A stretch of DNA of 64,000 nt from Fragilariopsis cylindrus CCMP1102 (lineage: Eukaryota; Bacillariophyta; Bacillariophyceae; Bacillariales; Bacillariaceae), in assembly GCA_900095095.1 (NCBI GenBank), contig FMBT01000317.1, positions 1 through 64,000 of the forward strand. Reading direction: 5' to 3'. Each line of letters opens with the position of its first letter. Position 1 is the stretch's first letter. The notes beneath the pieces were generated by a model. That model ran no database searches and had not been told where the DNA came from. It worked only from the letters and a program-made list of their open reading frames with translations. Of this stretch, positions 1 to 10,648 are shown in pieces. Position numbers and translations under genes: made by a program.

Positions 1-647
1 AACTGCACTCAATAATGATTCTCTATCATTTAATTCAACAGGTATAGCAATTTCTTCTAGAATTTCTACCGCCTTGTCTGCAGCACGAAGAAACGAACCT
101 GCAATTCCCATGGGATGAATACCTTTGCCAATAACGCAGAACATGCATTCAATTAATGCACCTGCCAAACAACAACAGTCGTGGTCCCATCTCCCGCCTC
201 GATGTCTTGTGATTGTGATAGATCGACTAACATCTTAGCAGCAGGATGAAGTACTTTCATTTTACTAAGAATAGTAGCACCATCATTACTGATCAAAATT
301 TCACCATTTTCCAATTGAAGCAATTTATCCATACCACGTGGCCCAAGTGACGTTCGAACAGCATTTGCTACTGCCTGAAGAGAAAAAAAAAGAAAATTGA
401 TTATGGTATTGAATACAAAATAGTTTTTAAACGTGAGATACGATCGATTTATACACTGCCGGTTAAAGATGACGACACATAAGTATCTTGGCCTGTCCGT
501 CCAACATAAAAAAATGCTATTTACCTTGGCTGAAACGATATTCGACGTACGAACATCTTTTCCTTTCGAACGATCTTGGTATATTTCTCCTGTTGCTCGT
601 CCCATGGTTGTTTTAGTTTTGCTCTTTGCTATTCTTTTTATCGGCAA
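1..647 (-). CDS. CCT4: T-complex protein 1 subunit delta (CCT4), 5' part
   Basis: Delta subunit of the cytosolic CCT/TRiC chaperonin, which folds actin, tubulin and other proteins using ATP. The gene reads leftward and is cut by the window edge, leaving roughly the first 180 residues. Exon 1 (525-647) starts [10 protein letters not shown] and contains [15 protein letters not shown], like the CCT4 N-terminus. A GT-AG intron (375-524) precedes exon 2 (1-374), which holds the group II chaperonin signatures [18 protein letters not shown] and the nucleotide-site motif GDGTTT. One base appears missing in the A run at 167-169 (+ strand): the frame before reads GDGTTTVVV, and the next frame continues AGALIEC and [12 protein letters not shown], as CCT4 should. 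Because the protein is essential and conserved, I take this as a sequence error. The subunit assignment rests on overall similarity to CCT4 and is fairly secure. Confidence 0.9.
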
Positions 648-1269
648 GGTATTACTATTAGAAAGCTCGTTAGAAATGATGCAATGGCTTTGCGCTTCGC
701 CAAGTTTGAGTCAAAAAAGAAATGCTACTGTATTTATCAAAAAAAAGGAGGCAATGAAAAAGAGCTAAAGAATGACGAGTCCCGCATCGAAGGCTCATTA
801 CCTAATGAAATTTCAAAAATATTCAAATTTATACGAAGTATTAGGCCATTAACTATTGTCATTATTGTCTATTATAAGAGCAGCTATATTGATATCTATT
901 GCTTAAGCATACTAATTACTTGATATCTGAAGATTCAAGTTCACCTTAGACCTACCTACTGACAGAAGGGTTATCAAGCAAAATATTTCCATTTATATAC
1001 AAAAAAAACATGCATTTATTTCCAACACAATGAATTACAATATTATTTCTTCTAAAATTGATCAAGGAAAGAGGTACAATTGTATAGCATATATAACTAT
1101 ATTCTTCAACCATGTTTCCATTTTTCTTCCTTTTCTTTCCTCCGAATCAATCAAACAAGTTGTTTTGACTTTGACAGCAACGAATGGACTGGATGCCACG
1201 GTGAAAATAGATGGGCTTTTTGTCGTGAATTATTACTGTGCGTATATTATATACAAGTGTAAATATAAT
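648..1269. other. Intergenic, CCT4 upstream region
   Basis: Separates two leftward genes, so it holds the CCT4 promoter and the PP1 3' flank. It is AT-rich. The open frames on the plus strand here have no recognisable domain. I see no RNA gene or repeat. Confidence 0.5.
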
Positions 1270-2587
1270 TTATCTACGTCCTGGTGTAGAAGGTCGACCT
1301 GTGCCATATCTTTGCTGAGCAGCACTAGCTGGTTTTAGAATTTGAAAGGAGCACATGAGTGTATCATCGACTGTCATCATTGCCCCCGCATTGTCGAATT
1401 CACCACAGTAGTTCGGCGCTGAAAAAACTGTTACCAATTCACGTCCAGCAAAGAACTCATAACCATCCTCCACAACCTGGTGGGCCCTAACAACCAAGTC
1501 CAAATCGTGTCGACGAAGGAATTGACGAACAACATCACCACCAAAAGTAAACGATACACCACGATCATTTTCACCCCATCCCTAGTAGGCAGAAGTTACG
1601 ATAATTTAGTAGAATAGTTGCATGTGGGTGTTAGACAGCATGTAGTAGAGAGATAGATAGAGATGCCGGAAAAATCAAAAGGAACCGACATCAAGTGATG
1701 ACTTTACATAGATATATAATTTGCATTATTTTCCACATACCGTGATGCTAGGATCTGGATCTGACCAAAGGATGTCACATAGCAAACCCGTATCGGGGAC
1801 GTCACAGGGACGAGCAAGATTCGCAATTTGTTCCATTTGTGATAGTTCAGGTGATAGACCACCATGCATACAAATGATTTTATCATCGATGACAGCACAA
1901 CACGGAAGACAATTAAATGTATTACAGAATTGTTTCCACATTTTTACTGAAAACCGACGACGGCATTCATCATAAAAACCATAAATACGATTAATACCAG
2001 CGCATTCATGATTACCTCGTAGGAGGAAGAAATTTTCTGGATACTTGATTTTGTATGCAAACAATAAGGACACTACTTCCAGAGATTGTTTTCCACGATC
2101 AACGTAATCTCCTAGAAAAAGATAATTTGCCTGGTATAATAGAATATAGCACAACAACAAATATAAATATAGGGTGAGGCAGCTGCGAATGGATATTTAT
2201 CTTTGGGAATTGTTATACCAAGAAATGAATGAAGGAAAAGCTGACGTTTCAAATCCAACGAAAACAGAAGGAAACACATTTACATGATGAATTACAAATA
2301 CAATTACAGTTACAATTACAATTACACACCTCAGGTGGGAAGCCGCCGTACTCAAATAGTCGTAACAAATCGGTGTATTGTCCATGGACATCTCCACAAA
2401 TTTTAATTGGTGCACCAAGTTCTAACAACATTGGCTGATTCATGAAGATCTCACGTGCATGATTACATAAACTAGTAGCATCTTGGACTGACAAATCTAC
2501 CGGCGTTCCTGGTTTTCGATTCCTAGCCCCTAAGAGTTGATCGATCATTCCATCGACCCAATTATCATCTTGATTGTTAGTGCTCAT
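1270..2587 (-). CDS. PP1: Serine/threonine protein phosphatase PP1 catalytic subunit
   Basis: Catalytic subunit of type 1 protein phosphatase, a two-metal phosphoserine/phosphothreonine hydrolase steered by regulatory subunits. Three exons, 2330-2587, 1741-2130 and 1270-1581, join in frame through two GT-AG introns to give 319 residues, close to the usual 320-330. The PPP-family motifs are complete: GDVHGQ, GDYVDRG, RGNHE, the HGGLSPEL segment and, near the C-terminus, [14 protein letters not shown], which contains the toxin-sensitive beta12-beta13 loop. The C-terminus ends in a short basic tail (STPGRR) and has no obvious inhibitory TPPR phosphosite like that of animal PP1. PP1 rather than PP2A is supported by [12 protein letters not shown] and FQILKP. 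Exon 3 starts at GGATGGGG, phase 0. The neighbouring CCT4 gene lies in the same orientation but with 620 bases between. Confidence 0.96.
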
Positions 2588-3861
2588 ACTAATATTGTAT
2601 AAATATATATATTATTTTATATATATATTGCTACTTTAGTGTTCTTTCTCCTTGTTTATATAAACCGTAGAACTATTGGAAGATGCGTAAAAATAGAGAA
2701 TATTTTCCACACCCCTATTGTAGTATTGAATATTTTATTTTTTATAAATTGCTTTGACTACCGTACTGTATTTCGAAAGACGGAGGAAAGAGAAGAAGTG
2801 AGAAATGACCGATGTGTAAAATTGAAATCGCAAAACAGGGTGAAGGAAAAATTCAACAAGATTAAATAAGCGGATTGTATTAAAAAAAATAGAGTCCAAA
2901 GTGTAACCTAAGGACAATTGAAAAATGTGCTTTCTCATAATAATTCTTTTTCTTCCCGAATAGTTAAAAATCGGAAAAGCAATGTCCGACTGAGTTTTAA
3001 ATATTAAGTACAGTATATATCACAGACAAACTAACACACCTGATAGAACTATTGCAATTGTTATATATATGAAATAGCTTTTGTATACTTGTCTCCCCCT
3101 TCAAGCAGTAAGTAAGACAGGAATCTTTTTTCGACTGTCGTGTTATTAAAATTTATCTTATTCTTGTCTACAATTATACCGGCGGCGTGTCTTTTTGTTG
3201 TTGTTGCTGTACCATCACACCGATGATAGTTTCGCGATACTAGCGATGAATACGTGAAAGAGTTTATTGGTGGTTTAGGAGAGAGACATGATAAATCATA
3301 AAATATTTACCAGTTTTTAAATTTAATTAGTACGTGGAGCGTTAAAAAATAAATAAAACAATGCCATGAGTAATTACTGAAACAGTCCTTTTCTGAATTA
3401 GGCACGAATCTCATTCTAGCTACGATAGCTACAGTACTGCAGCAGAATTTTGCTTGATAGTAGCTAGATTCATACAAAGTTATAATCTCTACCTGTTTAT
3501 TTGGTTAAGATTCCAAAATATAGAACAACAAGGAGTAGCTCCATTTGGGGATGATATGGTTAGTTTGCACGTAGGACTTTTACCAAAGGGTGATACATCT
3601 ATATTATATCATCAGTCAGATTAACCATCCATCAAAAGATATCAAACAATTAGAGAATACAAATGAAAAATGATTTTGGGGACTCAAAACTTATAATAAT
3701 ATCCAGAAACTTGAAAATAAATTCTTATTTATTTAAATAATCATCATAGGTGTCTAAAAAGACAAGTGCAAATTTGTTATAACAAATTTAATACTTGATA
3801 AGACATGATATTTTTACAGTATATGATAGTCTCAAATTATTCATTAATTTTACATACGATT
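2588..3861. other. Intergenic, about 1.3 kb, no gene seen
   Basis: Upstream of PP1 and downstream of the PrsW-like gene. AT-rich, with A/T runs near 2590-2630, and stops in all frames at short intervals. Nothing I can call a gene, tRNA or repeat. Confidence 0.5.
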
Positions 3862-6063
3862 TTACGTCAAATTCGACTCCATTATATTTGATTCGCCATC
3901 GAGCGCCGCTATCCTTTCCCTTTGCTTTCGACTTTGATACATATAATAAATCACGCCACTAAATAGAATAGCGACAGAAAAAATATTGGAGAAGATGCTG
4001 TGTGAACCCGACGCATAGTCTATCCAAACCAACATAAAGTCGTAAAATCCATGGAAGAGAACACCAGGAAGTATGATTCTTCCCAGCCTGATTCTTCTAT
4101 CATTCTCCAAATCTCGTTTACATACCCCGATAGACTGTATGGCCATTGCGATCGGATGGACGGGGAATAAGGAGCGAGATAGAAGAATGAATATCCTAGA
4201 GACATGGTATATCTTTCCATAAACAAAGACATATACCAAATTTTCACAACAGGAAAACCCCACACCCACAGCAACCATAGACACAGTAATAGCAGCTCCT
4301 CGAGACTTAAGGCTTCGATTCTGATCGGAAAAGGAAGTTACGGATGGTTCTTTTTTGCCATCACTATTCTTGTCGAAGCATTTCATAGCCTCCTCAACCT
4401 CAACCTTGCTGTAGAAATCGGGATGATCTATCATACGGAAACCAAAATATTTGCATGTTTCTTCTATCAATGCTGCGAGGATAAAGGAAACGACCAATAG
4501 ATATAAGGTGTACACTATCGGGTGATCATTGGCATAGGCTTTCAGGAATTTACGGTAATTAACTCCTCCGTAATTGACCTGTTGTGCGGACATCCAAGAA
4601 TTTCCAAATCCTGGCTCAGTAACAAGTTGATACCCGTTATCTTCCACAACTTCTATACCTGATAAAGCCATGCAGATAGCCATAATCATTCGGACCATTA
4701 GACCTAATATTAATTCAAAAAATACAGCAAGCGTCGTGCTGAGACAGAATCCTGCCGCAAAAAACTTGATTATAGCATCAATGGATATATCTTTTGTGTG
4801 CTTCCAATATACGAAGGCAAGAAGGATGAAAGACTGAAGCAACGTCAAACAAAAAATGATGTAGTTCTTGGGTCCAAATGTGTGATTCAATCCTTTCGAG
4901 AGCAAACTCCAAACAAGTAAGGAGACTAACGCGATAGTGCAATTCTTTATAGTCTGCTTTGAAAATGATGATAGTCGATTCCACCATAATGAAGTTGGCC
5001 TTTCCTTACTATGACGGGCTTCATATATGGTAGGGTAGTATTCCATCATTGGTTGCATAGTAATGTAATCGATCCTTAACATACCAGGACTTACAAAATC
5101 CTCGATGTCTCTACTTTCTTGCGCGACGCCACAGAACCCGCAACATGTAATGTACATACAGCACAATTTTGCACAACATATATTGGTAAAACAATCGAAT
5201 GCTCTAGTGCAGCATGTGATTTCTTCCTCTGCATCATAATGAAAGTTTGACGGTCGGTCAGTTTTATAGCAGCCACAGCAGAATGCATGGGCATTACTTA
5301 TATCTGAACCTGTTTGACCCATAAGATATTCCTCATCGTCATCGTCATCTGAATCCAATTCATCGTCCGAACCATCGTTGCTGTTATTGTTCTTGCGGTT
5401 CCTTCGTCGCAAGCGTCCTGAACGAAGATTTGTATGCTTTGCCCATAATAGATTCCTTCTTACTTGTCTCCTCTTCCATGAACCTTTACCACATTGAGTG
5501 CAAAAATAGAGTAGACTTACGAGGACGAATCCGTAGCATAACATTTCATTTATCCAAGGATCTGGAATATTAAATGCCGTAAAAAATGCCAGCCCAAGTA
5601 TAAGCGTCGGAAATATCACATGAACGAAAAAACGACGGGATAATCCAGGAGGTTTAATCCCTTGCACCATATATCGATTTCGATCAGCTTGCAAGCAACC
5701 GAAACACGCTATAGAACAACAGTCGACTCGTTCTTTATCTGTATATCGGTACATATCAGCGATGGACGTATTAAAACCTCGATAATCACAGTCGTCGTCT
5801 TCAGAAGCTTCAGAAGGACGTTCTCGCAATGATCTGAAATTTTTCACTCTATTCGATTCTTTCTCAGATAAAGAATGATAATTCATTTCAGTACCAGAAT
5901 CCTCCTTAGTTGATAGTTCAATTTCACTTTCACTACTTGTACCTCTGATACCATCCTTATTGTCGTACTCGATGGCATCGGCACTTCTTGTTGACCTCTG
6001 ACTACTTCGAGTTGCTATTGCTTTCCGAATACCTATCATATTTCGTCGTTCAAGTTGATTCAT
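3862..6063 (-). CDS. PrsW-like intramembrane metalloprotease family protein
   Basis: Single-exon, 733-residue polytopic membrane protein. The C-terminal third carries the four motifs of the PrsW/CAAX-related membrane protease family in order: EETCK (about residues 532-536), FSCCEN with a following tyrosine (about 604-610), HPIAMA (about 635) and HGFYDF (about 672). These Glu and His residues lie in or beside hydrophobic segments, as expected for a metal site inside the membrane. The N-terminal third is charged and disordered. It is followed by two membrane segments, an acidic stretch (SDDELDSDDDDDEE) and a striking Cys-rich segment near residues 275-315 with repeated CC pairs. Bacterial PrsW is about 200-300 residues, so more than half of this protein is an added N-terminal region. 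The substrate is unknown. The start is the first ATG after in-frame stops. It is divergent from the retropepsin-like gene about 390 bases away. Confidence 0.8.
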   Translation of the reverse strand: MNQLERRNMIGIRKAIATRSSQRSTRSADAIEYDNKDGIRGTSSESEIELSTKEDSGTEMNYHSLSEKESNRVKNFRSLRERPSEASEDDDCDYRGFNTSIADMYRYTDKERVDCCSIACFGCLQADRNRYMVQGIKPPGLSRRFFVHVIFPTLILGLAFFTAFNIPDPWINEMLCYGFVLVSLLYFCTQCGKGSWKRRQVRRNLLWAKHTNLRSGRLRRRNRKNNNSNDGSDDELDSDDDDDEEYLMGQTGSDISNAHAFCCGCYKTDRPSNFHYDAEEEITCCTRAFDCFTNICCAKLCCMYITCCGFCGVAQESRDIEDFVSPGMLRIDYITMQPMMEYYPTIYEARHSKERPTSLWWNRLSSFSKQTIKNCTIALVSLLVWSLLSKGLNHTFGPKNYIIFCLTLLQSFILLAFVYWKHTKDISIDAIIKFFAAGFCLSTTLAVFFELILGLMVRMIMAICMALSGIEVVEDNGYQLVTEPGFGNSWMSAQQVNYGGVNYRKFLKAYANDHPIVYTLYLLVVSFILAALIEETCKYFGFRMIDHPDFYSKVEVEEAMKCFDKNSDGKKEPSVTSFSDQNRSLKSRGAAITVSMVAVGVGFSCCENLVYVFVYGKIYHVSRIFILLSRSLFPVHPIAMAIQSIGVCKRDLENDRRIRLGRIILPGVLFHGFYDFMLVWIDYASGSHSIFSNIFSVAILFSGVIYYMYQSRKQRERIAALDGESNIMESNLT

Positions 6064-6456
6064 CTACAATTTTACTGGTGGTGATACCATGTTGTAATGT
6101 TCTAATACGACTAGTACTTATCATTCTTCTTCTTGATTGACTATTGACTATTATTATTTAATTTAAATTTACTATCATCGGCCCATCTTCCACAAGCTAT
6201 CGCTTATATTATGCGCGCAAGCAGGCCAAACAGCGCGCGAGAATGGGGGTCTGGCAATTTTATTTTTTCTAATTAAATTTTTTAACTTGCCGAGCGAACG
6301 TACAGTGGCACAGAAGAGGAGACTGAACACAGAAGCAACACGACAGCGAACCACAACGAAGCAGCAATAATCAGTATCAAGAACTTTAACAACAACAACA
6401 ACAAGAACGAGAACAACTCAAAATAAAATGACAATCGACAAAAGCTGTACTCCACA
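6064..6456. promoter_or_regulatory. Divergent promoter region, PrsW-like gene / retropepsin-like gene
   Basis: The two flanking genes start at 6063 (leftward) and 6457 (rightward). The stretch contains a GC-rich patch with repeated GCGC near 6210-6240, then an A-rich leader with CAA repeats just before 6457. A short out-of-frame ATG at 6428 precedes the rightward start and could act as an upstream ORF. No defined factor site was recognised. Confidence 0.4.
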
Positions 6457-6948
6457 ATGGCGTTCCTGATGGTCGACGCGGATAACGCAGATTTGATGCT
6501 CTGCGACGAGGATTTTCCCGACAATTTTGTCCATATGATGCACCCAGATGATGGGAAAATCACAACAGAACCAATCGAGCCAGAGTTCATTCGGAATAAG
6601 CGGCTCGGCCACCACCGCCTCATCTTCCGCACTTCGATGAAGCTCGAAGAGAACAAAAGCCAATGTCAATTCATTTCTTTGTCCTTTGTTCTTGACACAG
6701 GGGCACCCTCTTCCGTATACTTTTCGCCTGGTGCCGCGATGGATAAGCTGGTGGCCTGTAAACGCATCATTGAGGATGGAGACGTTGTCTACATGGATAT
6801 CGCTGGCAAGAAATCTGCTGTCAAGGAAACTCCGCACACTCACCGACCAGCAAATATCATCGGCCTACCTCTGCTGGAACGTTTCGGTCTCATCCTCCAG
6901 CCTGATAAAACTTTCTCCTTTACCCATCATCAATTTAAATTCCTTTGA
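6457..6948 (+). CDS. Retropepsin-like aspartic protease, single-domain
   Basis: 163-residue single-exon protein. LDTGAPSSVYFSP matches the catalytic D-T/S-G flap strand of retroviral-type aspartic proteases, and IIGLPLLERFGL matches the second conserved hydrophobic-hydrophobic-G motif. Like retropepsins it has one D-T-G, so an active enzyme would have to dimerise. No reverse transcriptase, integrase or LTR is nearby, and the frame looks whole. Codons are richer in G and C at third positions than in the kelch fragment downstream. It could be a domesticated retroelement protease, a host gene of the Ddi1/SASPase kind, or a solitary fragment of an old element; I cannot separate these. Its substrate is unknown. 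Confidence 0.65.
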   Translation: MAFLMVDADNADLMLCDEDFPDNFVHMMHPDDGKITTEPIEPEFIRNKRLGHHRLIFRTSMKLEENKSQCQFISLSFVLDTGAPSSVYFSPGAAMDKLVACKRIIEDGDVVYMDIAGKKSAVKETPHTHRPANIIGLPLLERFGLILQPDKTFSFTHHQFKFL

Positions 6949-7204
6949 GGGACGCCGACCTATCATATAATTCGAGTTAATCGTATGTTAAAAACAAAGT
7001 AATTTTACGTTGCTGGTGGTGCTTCATCTTATCCTTGTGAACCATTATCGGTACGTACGTACAAAGTATATGCTGTTATTGCATTTGTAGAAAAAAATGT
7101 ATCTTGAAGTGTACTTGCTGTAAAGTATTATAGAATATAAGAAGAAACTGCTGTAACTAACTAAACAACTTCTTCCACTTCACTTTACTATAAATTATTA
7201 CCAG

Positions 7205-7753
7205 TCATCAGAAGTATATGATATTGATGCAGATGAATGGACTAAAACAGATGGGGATTTATTATTAGCACAATTCGATCATGGATTAGTTTATGCAAAG
7301 GATGGTGTATATGCTATTGGTGGTGAAGTTTCTCATCCACAACAATGTACAGCACCTGAATTGGTACCACCATTATCAGCACAATCTTTAGCGGTCCAAG
7401 ATGTTGAATTATTACTCTCTTCATCATCCGATGCAGAACAACAACAAACATGGGAAGCAATTATTGATATACCAGAATTTCGTTTCCGTTTTAGTGCTGA
7501 ATATTATCCATCAACAGAAACTATATATGCATTTGGTGGACAAACTTCCTTCAATGACGAATGTAAATGTTTCCCAACTTCTGATGAAGTTACAGCACTT
7601 TCCTTGTCTACTAGTAGTAGTCCTGCTACTACTACTACTACTACTGATACAACTAATGGAGGAGAACCCGTTGACCAAGAAGTAGTTTCCACTGCATCAT
7701 CTTTGCTATTTTCGTCTTCGATTTGGATTATGATTGTATTCACACTAATTTAG
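7205..7753 (+). pseudogene. 5'-truncated kelch-repeat gene, last exon only
   Basis: The frame reads SSEVYDIDADEWTK, then GVYAIGGE, then YPSTETIYAFGGQTSF: kelch blade strands with the typical Tyr-Asp...Trp and A-x-G-G signatures. It ends in a Thr/Ser-rich spacer and a hydrophobic tail (SSIWIMIVFTLI), like a GPI or membrane anchor. Upstream the frame closes at a TAA near 7160 with no ATG. A possible splice acceptor (TTACCAG) ends at 7204, but no 5' exon with kelch sequence is visible between here and the PrsW-like gene. A full propeller needs about five to seven blades; only about two are present. Either the rest was lost, perhaps with the arrival of the retropepsin-like ORF just upstream, or a distant exon is missing from my reading. 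Confidence 0.6.
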
Positions 7754-8566
7754 TCTTTGACAACGATGTGACGACTTTTATACTAGTACTTGCATTGTTG
7801 ACGTTCCGATTGGAGCTTTGAAGTACAAATCTTACATGTAAAGTTAATGATCAAAAACAATCATCCTCAAAATAATATTATGTTGAAGTCTAAGGTTAAA
7901 AAGGGATTTTTCTTTTTAATGCTGAACGAAGCGACAAGTTGGGTTTTCACTTTTAAACTTGTTTGCTACCTAGTGCTAACAATTATTCGCTTCAATTTTT
8001 AAACTCGTCGATTTCGTCGTTCATTTATGTTACCACTTGCAATCTAAATTCTTTTGCGTCCACATCATTATTTCTTTGAAGGATTATGATACCATATTTA
8101 GTACTTGTATAACTACAGTGAATGAATGAATCCCGGTGGATCACCCGATATATTGTAGTATTAGTTAATGTACTGTACCGTTATCTTTCTATTAGAACAT
8201 CTATCTCATCAGCATCATCGTCAATCAGCTTCATTCCCTATACTGTCACCCACATTTTGAAGGAATAGATGTGGCATGTGTTTTCGTATCATGGAAAACA
8301 TATTGCTTGCGCACAGTGATGAATAAATATTGTACAATATATTCATCATTTACTACTACAATTATAAAAAGATCAGAAAACTCATACCTGATCAAGCATT
8401 CTCAAGAAAATTACAAACCTGACTTTGGCAGCGTACTACTGCCGTAGTGCTGCAAGAAGGATATGCAACCACTAAGTAAACCATCTGTGGGAGGTTTGAG
8501 GAGCTAGCTTCTAGGTATGAGCCCCATTTTATTTAGCTAGCTACTACTGTATATATTATACATTCG
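7754..8566. other. Intergenic, converging 3' ends
   Basis: Lies between the rightward kelch fragment and the leftward FAD monooxygenase. It has two similar stretches in opposite orientation around 7905-7990 (TTTTTAAT..GCGACAAGTT / AACTCGTCG). No open frame or RNA gene is convincing. Confidence 0.4.
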
Positions 8567-10225
8567 TTATAATTTTGGTGCTGCAGCGTCAAGCAAAACT
8601 CTCTGTGCAACACCGATGAAGCCCAATGTACGAAAGAATACATCACGGAACTTCGAATAGAATCCATTCACCCCACCTGTTTCTAAGTACCCTATCAATG
8701 CTGACTTAACTGTAATACTTGCCGTTGGAAACCATCTTCTGTTTTCGTATTCCTTCAATAGTACCTTTAAGGATTTTGGTTGCTGTTCTACCTTTTCATC
8801 ATCGTTTTCAACAGACCCAGACACAACCGCAGACGACGCTGGAGGAGGAGGAGGAGACCATCGTCCCTGAGCAATGTCGTTGTTTTCACAGATTTTACTA
8901 GCAAGCACATATGCATCTTGTAATGCCTGATTCGCTCCTTGTCCAAGAAAGGGTGGCATCGCATGTGCGGCGTCGCCTGCCAATACAGCCCAAGTTCCAT
9001 CATCCGAAAGTTTTTTACTCCAACCCTTTAATGTGAACGGATTATGAAAGTACACACCCAATTCAAAAAATCGACTGGCATTTGTTATTGTTGGTCCAAG
9101 ATCAAAATCGGGTAAATCGCACGATCTAACCTGATTAAGCATATCAGTCTTTCCTTCTTCTAATTCCTTACGAACATCCTGCGTCCATGCTATATTTTCG
9201 TCAGCCGATTCTACATTTTTTTCTTTCTTTTTAAATGGTCCAATGTAGTTATCATCTAATGATATTAAGAATGCACACTTTGAAGATTTCTTGTTTTTTC
9301 CATTCCCATAGACGCTAGAAAGACCATATCCACCATCACCAAAGTATTGAGTCAAGTCGGCGGAGGTCGCATCATCACCACCATCATCTTCTACAGCAAA
9401 TTTAATTCGAATACCAGAATAGATACCACTATCACCATTTTGGACCTTTCCTGTTTCGATATAGTCTTTTACACTTGATTTGATACCGTCACATCCAATA
9501 ATCAAGTCAAATGGACCAGAGGTAGTTCCATCAGAAAATTTACACATCACACCACCTGTCTCCTTCTTCTCATCATCGTCATCTTGAGAGGAGGACGGGA
9601 TTATTATATCTTGTAGTTTCTTGTCGAATTGGACCTTATTGATACAAGAGGACGGTAGATTGTCAACAAGTACATCTTGGAGTGCTCCTCGCATTATACT
9701 ATACCACATAACTGTAGCTTTACCATCATCATCGTTCGATACAAGCCCATCTGTGACAGCACCTCCAGCATTTTTAACAAGATCTTCTATATCAAGTTGT
9801 AATAATGTATCAAATGTTGTCGACGATGGATCCTTCCATGCTTTAGCTCTACTTTGTACCTTCTTTGTTGGTATACCAGCTTCCATAACTTTCTTTTGAA
9901 GATCTTTATTTATCTTTCCAAGTGCCTTTAATCCACCATTAAGTTGTATTCCAGCTCCACCATTTTTTGAATAATCAAGTTCACGTCGGGCATCAAAGAT
10001 ACTTATTTTCATATCATCATCATCATTTGATAATGAACTTAATGCATGAGCAACACCGAGACCAGCGATTCCTGAACCAATAACAGCCACATTTTTTATA
10101 TGACCTGTTCTTCCTAATGATTGCTTATCTACCACTGATGACGACGAAAGGGATTGGACGACAGTACATAATAGACAAGAAGTTACAACGATTAGGAGTA
10201 CTGCTCCTTGCATGTATCTACTCAT
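8567..10225 (-). CDS. FAD-dependent monooxygenase (zeaxanthin epoxidase / salicylate hydroxylase-like)
   Basis: 552-residue single-exon flavoprotein of the group A monooxygenases. These use NAD(P)H and O2 to hydroxylate or epoxidise small lipophilic substrates. An N-terminal signal peptide (about residues 1-25, hydrophobic LLIVVTSCLLC) is followed by the dinucleotide-binding motif VIGSGIAGLG (about 48-57). The middle shows the DG-type motif IGCDGIKSSVK, and the C-terminal third has the FAD-ribose GD motif GDAAHAMPPFLGQGANQAL. Together these three motifs define the family. The residue after the predicted cleavage site is Leu, not Phe, so plastid import is not indicated; the ER or secretory route is more likely. 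The substrate cannot be read from the sequence; a xanthophyll-cycle epoxidase is possible but unproven. Its start is 424 bases from the divergent gene at 10649. Confidence 0.85.
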   Translation of the reverse strand: MSRYMQGAVLLIVVTSCLLCTVVQSLSSSSVVDKQSLGRTGHIKNVAVIGSGIAGLGVAHALSSLSNDDDDMKISIFDARRELDYSKNGGAGIQLNGGLKALGKINKDLQKKVMEAGIPTKKVQSRAKAWKDPSSTTFDTLLQLDIEDLVKNAGGAVTDGLVSNDDDGKATVMWYSIMRGALQDVLVDNLPSSCINKVQFDKKLQDIIIPSSSQDDDDEKKETGGVMCKFSDGTTSGPFDLIIGCDGIKSSVKDYIETGKVQNGDSGIYSGIRIKFAVEDDGGDDATSADLTQYFGDGGYGLSSVYGNGKNKKSSKCAFLISLDDNYIGPFKKKEKNVESADENIAWTQDVRKELEEGKTDMLNQVRSCDLPDFDLGPTITNASRFFELGVYFHNPFTLKGWSKKLSDDGTWAVLAGDAAHAMPPFLGQGANQALQDAYVLASKICENNDIAQGRWSPPPPPASSAVVSGSVENDDEKVEQQPKSLKVLLKEYENRRWFPTASITVKSALIGYLETGGVNGFYSKFRDVFFRTLGFIGVAQRVLLDAAAPKL

Positions 10226-10648
10226 TGTGAATAGGCCGCGATTTTGTGTTGTGATTGTATTATGTATTATGTATGTGTAGTATGTAAGCGTGTGTAATAG
10301 ATGTTGTGTGTAGTCAGTAACGATATGTTGTGCAGTAGTCCATTGTCGATATTTTGTTGGGTGTTGATACCATCAACTTGATGGTTGATGAGTTGTTCGT
10401 TAGTTGTTCGTCCTGTTAAAAAAGATCCTGCAGAAAAAATTGCGCGATAGAAATCCCCGCGCAAAATCGCTCATGTCCCCGATTGAATCAATCAATCTCG
10501 TTCAAAGCGAAGAAACGTGAGCGTGTTGAGTGTCGACGCGCATGACGCAAGCGCTAAAAATTCTTCTGTCATTTTTGTCAAACCCTATTGATAAATACAT
10601 TCTACATTCTCACAAAAAAAAAGGAGAAAGAAGACGAAGATAGGAGCC
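10226..10648. promoter_or_regulatory. Divergent promoter region
   Basis: Shared upstream region of the leftward FAD monooxygenase and the rightward ankyrin-like gene. It contains a TGTGTAG/TATGTA-rich patch (10245-10325) and a GCGC-rich patch (10500-10550). No specific site was identified. Confidence 0.4.

Noticed and set aside
433-923. Plus-strand frames over CCT4 exon 1 and its upstream region
   Set aside because: The first is antisense to a conserved exon and the second has no features; both are shadows.
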